64,000 nt of DNA from the NCBI GenBank assembly GCA_029210085.1, contig JARGPP010000015.1, positions 1 to 64,000 on the forward strand, written 5' to 3'. The stretch is from Legionellaceae bacterium. GTDB lineage: Bacteria; Pseudomonadota; Gammaproteobacteria; Legionellales; Legionellaceae. Under the pieces are notes generated by a model. It worked only from the letters and a program-made list of their open reading frames with translations. It was not told the DNA's origin and did no database searches. Positions 17,179 through 23,735 of the stretch are shown here, in pieces; positions within the stretch are counted from its first letter, which is position 1; every line of letters starts with the position of its first letter. A program made the position numbers and the translations under genes.

Positions 17179-18091
17179 AAAGGCCTAATTTTTCAAATAA
17201 AGTATTGTCTTTAGTTTGCTCGGGGTTAGGTGATGTCAGTAGTTGGTCACCAATAAAAATAGAGCTAGCACCTGCAAAAAATGCGAGCGCTTGTAGTTCA
17301 TCGGACATGCTTGTACGGCCTGCTGTTAAACGAATCACACTTTTAGGCATTAAAATACGTGCTGCTGCAATGGTACGCACAATTTCAAGGCCTTCAACTT
17401 CCGGTGATTCTCCAAGAGGGGTGCCTTTAATAGGGATAAGTTTATTAATGGGTACACTTTCAGGCGGTGGATTTAAGCTTGCGAGTGTATGTAAAAACTC
17501 AATTCTGTCTTCACGTGTTTCACCGAGTCCTAAAATACCTCCTGAACACACTTGAATACCTGCTTCTCGTACTTTGTCGAGTGTATCGAGTCGATCGCTA
17601 AAACGACGGCTTGAAGTAACTTTTTCATAATAGCTGGGTGAGGTGTCAATATTATGGTTATAAAAGTCGAGCCCTGCCGTCTTGAGTGTTTGAGCCTGTT
17701 CTTCTGAAAGCATGCCGAGTGTCATACAGGTTTCAAGGCCCATGGCTTTGATTTCTTGGATGATTTCAGTCATTTGCTGCATGACTTTCTTAGGCGGAGA
17801 GCGCCAAGCAGCCCCCATACAAAAACGAGTTGCGCCTTCTGCTTTTGCTTTTTGGGCAGCGGCGAGAATATCGTCGGTACACATCAGTTTTTCTTTTTCA
17901 AGATCAGTATTGTGATGTCCGCTTTGGCTGCAGTATCCACAATCTTCAGGACATGCGCCAGTTTTGATACTGAGCAATTTTGCCATTTGAATCGTGTTGC
18001 GAGGATGATTTTCGCGGTGCACGGTATGTGCTTCATATAACAACTCAAGGAAAGGCTGGGTGTAAATATCACTAACAGTTTTGATGTCCAT
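17165..18091 (-). CDS. bioB: Biotin synthase BioB
   Basis: BioB is the radical SAM enzyme that inserts sulfur into dethiobiotin. The [4Fe-4S] motif C47-x3-C51-x2-C54 is in KTGACPEDCGYCSQSGHH, and the conserved LTAGR segment appears as VIRLTAGRTSMSDE. At 308 residues the length fits. It is the first gene of the bioB-F-H-D operon, with a promoter (TTGACA-N16-TATCAT) embedded in the BirA-like operator upstream. It faces bioA across a short intergenic region. Confidence 0.96.
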   Translation of the reverse strand: MDIKTVSDIYTQPFLELLYEAHTVHRENHPRNTIQMAKLLSIKTGACPEDCGYCSQSGHHNTDLEKEKLMCTDDILAAAQKAKAEGATRFCMGAAWRSPPKKVMQQMTEIIQEIKAMGLETCMTLGMLSEEQAQTLKTAGLDFYNHNIDTSPSYYEKVTSSRRFSDRLDTLDKVREAGIQVCSGGILGLGETREDRIEFLHTLASLNPPPESVPINKLIPIKGTPLGESPEVEGLEIVRTIAAARILMPKSVIRLTAGRTSMSDELQALAFFAGASSIFIGDQLLTSPNPEQTKDNTLFEKLGLYAEA

Positions 18092-18130
18092 GTTTAGGTG
18101 CTCAACTCATATTTTCATGCGATGGGCATT

Positions 18131-18158
18131 ATGATAGAGTCTGCCATACGATTGTCAA
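18131..18158 (-). promoter_or_regulatory. Probable bioB promoter
   Basis: On the minus strand TTGACA (18158-18153) and TATCAT (18136-18131) are separated by 16 bases, a near-consensus sigma-70 promoter about 40 bases ahead of the bioB ATG. The -35 hexamer lies inside the left half-site of the BirA-like operator. Confidence 0.65.
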
Positions 18159-18183
18159 CCCAAAATAAAAATATGGTTAACCA
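18152..18183. promoter_or_regulatory. BirA-like biotin operator between bioB and bioA
   Basis: TTGTCAACC (18152-18160) and GGTTAACCA (18175-18183) flank 14 bases. The published eubacterial BirA consensus is TTGTAAACC-N14/15-GGTTTACAA; the left arm matches 8 of 9 and the right arm 7 of 9. The site covers the bioB -35 box and the preferred bioA ATG, so one repressor could control both divergent units, as in E. coli. Function is inferred from the motif and position. Confidence 0.6.
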
Positions 18184-19498
18184 GAAACGTTTATTAGCTC
18201 GTGATGCCGCACATATCTGGCCACCCTGCACACCTTTAAAACCTGAAATTGCAATACCACGGTTGGTGGTTGAGCATGCAGAAGGGTGTTATTTGCAGAC
18301 CAACCAAGGTGTTGTTGTTGATGCCATTTCAAGTTGGTGGTGTAAGGCTCTTGGGCATAGGCCTAAGTCTGTGATTGAAGCGATTGAAGTGCAGCTGCAG
18401 CATTTTGAACATGTGATTGGTGCAAATACAACATATCCAGCGCAAGTTGAGTTAGCAGAAAGACTGACTGAGCTTACTCAAAAGCAGCATGTATTTTTTG
18501 CAAGTGATGGTTCTTCAGCTGTTGAGATTGCTCTTAAACTGGCTGTGCATGCTATGCAAATTAAAGGTATGCCTGAGCGCTGTGAGTTTGTCACACTTGA
18601 AAATAGTTATCACGGAGAAACGCTTGCAACACTCAGTGTGAGTGATGTGGGTTTATATAAACAACCCTTTGAGGGCATGGGCCCTAAAAGTCATGTTTTA
18701 GAGCATGTGCCTTATGTGTCAGGTGAAGATGATGCTTTATGGCATGACTGTGGTGAAGTTTGGCCGCAAATTGAGGCGCAATTAGAAGCGATTAAGCATC
18801 ATGTATGTGGTGTTATCGTTGAGCCCATTTTACAAGGTGCTGGAGGCATGAAAGTGTATAGTGCTGACTTTTTAAAGCGCTTGAGTCAGTGGGCAAAACA
18901 AAACACATGCTATTTGATAGCGGATGAAATCATGACAGGCCTTGGACGCACAGGTCGAACACTTGCATTAGAGCATGCAGGCATTACGGCCGATTTAATT
19001 TGTCTATCTAAGGCATTAACAGCGGGTACGATGCCCTTGAGTTGTGTGCTGATTGATGACGAAATCTATAATGTATTTCATCAAAATCCAGAGCACCCTT
19101 TTTTACATTCACACACATATACAGGGCATGCGCTTGGAGTAGCAGCAGCTTTAGCAACTTTAAAGGATATGCAGCGAATTGATATTAATCAGCAAGCAAA
19201 AGCGTTGGGTGCCTATATGAAGGTTTGCTTTGAGCAAGTTGCCGCATCAACTGGGCGTATTCAAAATATAAGAACGGTAGGGGGGATGATAGCGGGTGAC
19301 TTGATTGTGGAAGATAATCAGGTGCTGGGACGCGCATTATCTGCCGCCGCGCTAGCGCGTGGCGTGCTATTGCGGCCTCTAGGGAATACATTATATTGGT
19401 TTCCTCCCTTAACAGCAGATAACAATGTAATTGATGTTGTATCAAGCATTACAGCAGAAGCCATTCGAGAGGTGTTCGAATCATTGAATCGGTTATGA
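18173..19498 (+). CDS. bioA: Adenosylmethionine-8-amino-7-oxononanoate aminotransferase BioA
   Basis: BioA makes 7,8-diaminopelargonate using S-adenosylmethionine as amino donor. Visible are SSWWCKALGHRPKSVIEA, SYHGETLATLSVSD, the cofactor aspartate in YLIADEIMTGLGRTGR and the Schiff-base Lys in ICLSKALTAG. The open frame reaches GTG 18098, but the extra 25 residues are atypical. ATG 18173 (MVNQKRLLARDAAHIW) fits the family and gives 441 residues, with no clear Shine-Dalgarno. Other in-frame ATGs are at 18122 and 18131. The stop codon abuts an ISAs1 insertion, so the coding sequence is intact but its original 3' region is displaced. Confidence 0.93.
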   Translation: MVNQKRLLARDAAHIWPPCTPLKPEIAIPRLVVEHAEGCYLQTNQGVVVDAISSWWCKALGHRPKSVIEAIEVQLQHFEHVIGANTTYPAQVELAERLTELTQKQHVFFASDGSSAVEIALKLAVHAMQIKGMPERCEFVTLENSYHGETLATLSVSDVGLYKQPFEGMGPKSHVLEHVPYVSGEDDALWHDCGEVWPQIEAQLEAIKHHVCGVIVEPILQGAGGMKVYSADFLKRLSQWAKQNTCYLIADEIMTGLGRTGRTLALEHAGITADLICLSKALTAGTMPLSCVLIDDEIYNVFHQNPEHPFLHSHTYTGHALGVAAALATLKDMQRIDINQQAKALGAYMKVCFEQVAASTGRIQNIRTVGGMIAGDLIVEDNQVLGRALSAAALARGVLLRPLGNTLYWFPPLTADNNVIDVVSSITAEAIREVFESLNRL

Positions 19499-19507
19499 TA
19501 TTTAGTG
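19498..19507. repeat. Target-site duplication, left of IS
   Basis: ATATTTAGTG here is identical to 20728-20737 on the other side of the element. Ten bases is within the known 8-10 bp range for the ISAs1 family. The first base is also the last base of the bioA stop codon. Confidence 0.9.
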
Positions 19508-20727
19508 CAGGGCAAGATCACCAAAATCTTTTAAATAATCCAGGGTTGTGATCAAATAGGTTTCATTTAAACAGATGAGGCTACCCCTATGTCCAACAAT
19601 TTGATTGTTCACTTTAGCGACTTACCTGATCCGAGAGTTCGAGGGCGTACAGATTACCCTCTGATAGAAATAGTTTTTCTTTGTATCAGCGCGATTATTT
19701 CGGGTTTTGATGGATGGGAAGCAATAGAAGATTTTGGGTATGGGAAGCTGAGCTGGCTGAGGAAATTTTTACCTTATGAAAATGGTATTCCTCGCCATGA
19801 TACTGTAGCTCGTGTCATGTCTTGTTTGTCTCCAAAGGCACTACAATCCTGCTTTGTCAGTTGGGTGCAATCAATCGCTGAAATTACAGAAGGTGAAATT
19901 GTTGCGATTGACGGCAAACAAGCTCGTCGTTCGTATGATACAAAGAATCGAAAAGCGGCCATACATATGGTAAGTGCATGGGCCTGTCAAAATGGTGTGG
20001 TTTTAGGTCAGCAAAAAACTGATGCAAAATCCAATGAAATCACCGCTATTCCTCAGTTATTAGAGCTGCTTGAACTCAAAGGCTGCATTGTGACTATTGA
20101 TGCTATGGGGTGCCAACGAGAGATTGCGGAGAAGATACGAGCTTGTGATGCTGATTACGTTTTGGCGCTCAAAGGCAATCAGAGTCTATTACAGGAAATG
20201 ACAAGTGACTTTTTCTCAACGGCTATTGCAAAAGACTTTTCTGCTGTCGAACATTCACGTTTTGAAGATAATGATTATGGCCATGGTCGTATTGAATCAA
20301 GGACGTGCTATGCTGTTGCCTTACCTAATTATCTTCGAGATTTTCGTAAAGATTGGAAGGATTTAAAAACGTTGGCTTGCGTAGTATCTTCTCGTGAAAT
20401 CAATAATGTCAAAACCTATGAGACTCGCTACTATGTCAGCTCGCTTGAAGCAGATGCTGCCAAGATTAATCATGCAGTTCGCTGTCATTGGCAAGTGGAA
20501 AATGCGTTGCACTGGGTTATGGACGTAACGTTTAAAGAAGATGACTCGAGAATTAGGCGAGGACTAGCCGCAGAAAATATGAGCGTTATGCGGCAGTTAG
20601 CCTTGAATTTGATAAAAAAGGAATCGGATTCAGATTTTTCAGTACCGAGAAAAAGACGAAAAGCAGGCCTTTATGATGAATACAGAGAAAAAGTGTTAGG
20701 ATTTTAGACTTTGATGCTCTTGCCCTG
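19508..20727 (+). mobile_element. Complete ISAs1-family insertion sequence
   Basis: The 1220-bp element is bounded by imperfect inverted repeats beginning CAGGGCAAGA at the left and ending TCTTGCCCTG at the right (about 17 of 20 bases pair). It encodes one intact transposase and is flanked by perfect 10-bp direct repeats, which indicates a recent insertion. It lies exactly behind bioA and ahead of the deaminase-like gene without breaking either. Confidence 0.93.
19589..20707 (+). CDS. ISAs1-family (H-repeat type) DDE transposase
   Basis: The 372-residue protein has the features of ISAs1/H-repeat transposases: N-terminal HFSDLPDPRVRGRTDYPL, the first catalytic Asp in AIDGKQARRSYD, a second in VTIDAMGCQREIA, and the late acidic motif in HWQVENALHWVMDVTFKEDDSRIR. 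No frameshift or stop interrupts the frame, so it is probably functional. The ATG follows a purine-rich stretch (AGATGAGG). Confidence 0.93.
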   Translation: MSNNLIVHFSDLPDPRVRGRTDYPLIEIVFLCISAIISGFDGWEAIEDFGYGKLSWLRKFLPYENGIPRHDTVARVMSCLSPKALQSCFVSWVQSIAEITEGEIVAIDGKQARRSYDTKNRKAAIHMVSAWACQNGVVLGQQKTDAKSNEITAIPQLLELLELKGCIVTIDAMGCQREIAEKIRACDADYVLALKGNQSLLQEMTSDFFSTAIAKDFSAVEHSRFEDNDYGHGRIESRTCYAVALPNYLRDFRKDWKDLKTLACVVSSREINNVKTYETRYYVSSLEADAAKINHAVRCHWQVENALHWVMDVTFKEDDSRIRRGLAAENMSVMRQLALNLIKKESDSDFSVPRKRRKAGLYDEYREKVLGF

Positions 20728-20737
20728 ATATTTAGTG
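20728..20737. repeat. Target-site duplication, right of IS
   Basis: ATATTTAGTG matches 19498-19507 exactly and marks the right boundary of the ISAs1 insertion. Confidence 0.9.
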
Positions 20738-20745
20738 ACTCTTTA

Positions 20746-20774
20746 TTGATCATAATGGCTATGTGATGTAATAT
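20746..20774 (+). promoter_or_regulatory. Possible promoter of the deaminase-like gene
   Basis: TTGATC (20746-20751) and TAATAT (20769-20774) are separated by 17 bases, each 4 of 6 to consensus, about 35 bases before the ATG. It lies just outside the IS, so the downstream gene seems to keep its own promoter. Confidence 0.4.
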
Positions 20775-20808
20775 ATCTCTTTGTTATTCACCAAGAGTTA
20801 TTGAAGTT

Positions 20809-22500
20809 ATGCCAAGCCAAGCACTTAGAGAAACATTAGAGCAAAATTTTTTGATGCAATTGGCAAAAAAGTTTCGCAGGATACTCAGCGAAAATAATTG
20901 TCATCCGCGAGGGGGATTAGCGGCTGGAGTAGTAGAAGAGCATATTAAAGCCATCATCGATTGGCCCTCGATTGAACCGTTGTTTGATGAGAATATAGAG
21001 GCATTGAGTGGATTGAATGTTTTACCTTCACCGGCAAAAAAACCTTTCTTACGCCAAAAATATCAGGCGTTTGACGCTATGCCCTCTGACATACAGGATG
21101 CTTTTTCAGAGAGAGTGGTTGGTTTATATCAGTCAGAGCACAGTACTTCTTCTGAGGTAGATAGTGAGCTTTCAAGCTCAGAGCAACGTTTTGTGAGTTT
21201 AAGCTTGAGCGAGGAAGACAGAGCCATAGCGCATCAACATTTTGTGTCTGCTATTGCAGAAGAGCGTCGAGCATTAGATATGCGTGTTTATCATACAGAT
21301 GACAGGGGTGTTAGACGGTACGATAGTTTGACCCGTGTGTTAAGCTTTCATGGAAGGAACTCGGTGTGCGCAGCAGTCACTGTGCATGATAATCGCTTAA
21401 TTGCTTCTGCTAACTCAACCGGGGAATTATCTTCAGATACGCTTGCACAAGCTATACGAACAAAACTCAATATACTCAGAACATTTCTTGATGATGCTGA
21501 AGTGTTTATTGATGAAGACGTAGAATTTCAGGCAGAGGTAGATAGGGTTGCAAGGCTTTTGGTTGAAGAACACGGTATATCAGGAACAAGTGCTGAGTTA
21601 AAGCAAGCCCTTAAAAAGCTATATCGTTCAAGCCAAGGTGAACCCAGTGATTTATTGGAAGAGGAAGCCTTTCTTTTAGACGCCATTCGTTATTCGGATG
21701 AGTTCACCGTATTATTACCATCTTGGAAAAAAACAACAGAAGCGCCTCAAGTTGTTGATCCCGGTGTGAGAGAATATCAACTGCAAATGACCACAGGTGA
21801 GATTCTTTCTCAGCAGGTACATCCATTTGATGAGGCTCTTCAGTTTTCTGGCCATGAAAAAATTGCCTCTTTTCATGCTGAGCAGTTATTGGTTGTATAT
21901 TTTGAGCGTGTTTTAGGGGTTGATTTAAGAAGTTCAGTAGACCAACGCATTTTTGGTATTTCTAAATTAACCTGTGCAGATTGTGCAGAGGCCATGGCTT
22001 CTCGTCAGGTGAGGACAAGAGGTACATCGGGTGCGGCATATGATGCTGTTGCTAATGTAACTTCTCCTAATAGACCTTCAGGGAGAAAAAGAAGAAGACC
22101 CGTTTCTAATACAGCGCCAGATTTTAGCCCGCCTGATAGCAGTATGAAGGCATCTCGTGTAGAACAAACAAATTCAGTTCCCTCTGAGTTTTCTAGTACC
22201 TTAATATTTGAACAGTCCCAGCTGGAAGAAGAGCAATCATATGGTTTATCTTCAGTGAGCGCTCGTTTTTCAGAAGGATTGAGTGATGTTGTTCGAGACA
22301 TGGGATTATTTTCTTCTGTACCCGCTCTAAAAGACGAAGGCACAACATCACCTGAGCTTGCATCAGTCGGTTTTAGTCGTTCTGCTTACGTGAGTCGTTT
22401 CGTGCGTGGCACAGGGTTGTTCCCTGTTATGCCCTCACAAGTAGAAGGACATGACTTTGACTCTGATGATGATGTGCGTATAGCTACACCTGAAAATTAA
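20809..22500 (+). CDS. Deaminase-fold protein, possible nucleus-targeted effector
   Basis: The 563-residue protein lacks a signal peptide and membrane segments. Residues from about 180 to 400 look like a cytidine-deaminase-superfamily domain: a hairpin VCAAVTVHDNRLIASANSTGE, then H356-A-E358 and C389-x-x-C392 in GISKLTCADCAEAM, the zinc ligands and catalytic Glu of that fold. The 'SKLxCxxC' spelling recalls the OTT_1508-like group known from intracellular bacteria and fungi; I cannot confirm this without a profile search. A basic patch RKRRRP at 426-431 resembles a monopartite nuclear localisation signal, and the remaining 130 residues are Ser/Glu-rich and probably disordered. The N-terminal 180 residues are not recognised. 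Confidence 0.55.
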   Translation: MPSQALRETLEQNFLMQLAKKFRRILSENNCHPRGGLAAGVVEEHIKAIIDWPSIEPLFDENIEALSGLNVLPSPAKKPFLRQKYQAFDAMPSDIQDAFSERVVGLYQSEHSTSSEVDSELSSSEQRFVSLSLSEEDRAIAHQHFVSAIAEERRALDMRVYHTDDRGVRRYDSLTRVLSFHGRNSVCAAVTVHDNRLIASANSTGELSSDTLAQAIRTKLNILRTFLDDAEVFIDEDVEFQAEVDRVARLLVEEHGISGTSAELKQALKKLYRSSQGEPSDLLEEEAFLLDAIRYSDEFTVLLPSWKKTTEAPQVVDPGVREYQLQMTTGEILSQQVHPFDEALQFSGHEKIASFHAEQLLVVYFERVLGVDLRSSVDQRIFGISKLTCADCAEAMASRQVRTRGTSGAAYDAVANVTSPNRPSGRKRRRPVSNTAPDFSPPDSSMKASRVEQTNSVPSEFSSTLIFEQSQLEEEQSYGLSSVSARFSEGLSDVVRDMGLFSSVPALKDEGTTSPELASVGFSRSAYVSRFVRGTGLFPVMPSQVEGHDFDSDDDVRIATPEN

Positions 22501-22831
22501 AGGGCTCTCAATATGTCGTCTAGATTGAGCGTTTAGGATTGAATGTAGGTAGAGATTTAGGAAGAATGCGTATTCATGTAATACGATAGTTAGAATAGGA
22601 TAGAGGGTTAAAAAACGGATTGTTTGCCCATCTGCTATGACATTTTTGGAGACACCGTCTATTTACCGTTAAATTGACGGTGTCATTTAGGGGGAAGAAA
22701 GGGGCGCGCAACTAGAGATATCAGCACTGATTTTAAGAAAACTAAATATTGAGGAAGATTGCTCAAAACGCATTGTTTATGCTATAACTTAGGCGGAAAA
22801 AAGTTTTATTTTAATTGTTTGTGAGCCTGTA
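22501..22831. other. Intergenic region with a perfect 9-bp hairpin
   Basis: No gene is seen. GACACCGTC (22651-22659) and GACGGTGTC (22676-22684) form a perfect stem around a 16-base loop; no T-run follows, so it is not a standard terminator. An AT-rich stretch before fmdB (about 22745-22815) probably holds its promoter. Confidence 0.5.
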
Positions 22832-23116
22832 ATGCCAATTTATGAATATCAGTGTTATGCGTGTCATCATACGTTTGATGCACGTCAAAAAATGAGTGAT
22901 GAGCCATTAAAAGAATGTCCGGAATGTGGTCAAAATACAGTAAATAAACTGGTTTCAGCCGCAGGTTTTCAATTGAAGGGAACAGGCTGGTATGTCACTG
23001 ATTTTAAAGATCAGTCTAAAAAAACGCCTGAGAAAGCAACTCAGCCGAGTCAGCCCGCTCAGAAAGAATCAAAATCGCAAAAAACGGCAACAAAAACTTC
23101 TGGGAGTGTTGATTGA
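22832..23116 (+). CDS. FmdB-family zinc-ribbon protein
   Basis: The small protein starts MPIYEYQCYACHHTFD and carries C8-x2-C11 and C29-x2-C32, the zinc ribbon of the FmdB/regulatory-protein family, followed by the GFQLKGTGWYVTDF segment typical of its proteobacterial members and a Lys/Ser/Gln-rich disordered tail. Its biochemical role is not established. In many proteobacteria it precedes DUF502 and aspS; here DUF502 follows with a four-base overlap (TTGA), but aspS does not. Confidence 0.88.
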   Translation: MPIYEYQCYACHHTFDARQKMSDEPLKECPECGQNTVNKLVSAAGFQLKGTGWYVTDFKDQSKKTPEKATQPSQPAQKESKSQKTATKTSGSVD

Positions 23117-23727
23117 AAAGTAAATCAATGCGCAGTTATTTATTAGCGGGGCTTGTGGTTTGGTTGCCGATTATAGTGACGCTAGTTGTGGTGCGTTTTA
23201 TTGTTGATTTACTGGATAAATCAATTGCGTTGCTTCCTAGTGCGTATCAACCTGAGCAATTGTTTGGGTTTCATATGCCAGGATTTGGTGTGGTTTTTTC
23301 ATTGGTTCTTTTATTTTTGACCGGTTTAATTGCAACGAACTTTTTGGGACAACGTTTGATGCACTGGAGTGAGGCCATATTGGACCGTATTCCTTTAGTC
23401 CGTTCAATTTATAGTGCAACAAAGCAAGTGATGGAAACCGTTTTTTCCAGCAACAGCCAGGCATTTCGAAAAGTGTTATTGATTGAGTATCCCCGTAAAG
23501 GTTTGTGGACCATTGCTTTTCAAACCGGTGCTGCAAGTCAAGAAGTCTGTGATTATACTGGGGAAGAAATGTTGTCGATTTTTGTACCTACAACGCCTAA
23601 CCCAACATCAGGTTTTCTCATGATGATTGCAAAATCATCAACGACCGAGCTTTCCATGAGCATTGATGATGCGTTAAAGTTAATTATCTCACTCGGGGTG
23701 ATGCAGACCAAAAACCCTATTAAATAG
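23113..23727 (+). CDS. DUF502 family inner-membrane protein
   Basis: DUF502 proteins have two N-terminal membrane helices (here LLAGLVVWLPIIVTLVVVRF and FGVVFSLVLLFLTGLIATNF) and a soluble domain with PLVRSIYSATKQVMET and TPNPTSGFLM. Their function is unknown. The frame starts with TTG at 23113, supported by GGGAG at 23102-23106; ATG at 23128 is alternative. It is coupled to the fmdB-like gene upstream and followed nine bases later by a mechanosensitive-channel gene. Confidence 0.88.
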   Translation: MKSKSMRSYLLAGLVVWLPIIVTLVVVRFIVDLLDKSIALLPSAYQPEQLFGFHMPGFGVVFSLVLLFLTGLIATNFLGQRLMHWSEAILDRIPLVRSIYSATKQVMETVFSSNSQAFRKVLLIEYPRKGLWTIAFQTGAASQEVCDYTGEEMLSIFVPTTPNPTSGFLMMIAKSSTTELSMSIDDALKLIISLGVMQTKNPIK

Positions 23728-23735
23728 GCTTAAAT

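Noticed and set aside
19470-19500. A GTTCGAATC-like string resembling a tRNA T-loop
   Set aside because: It is part of the bioA coding end and no acceptor stem or other arms can be drawn.
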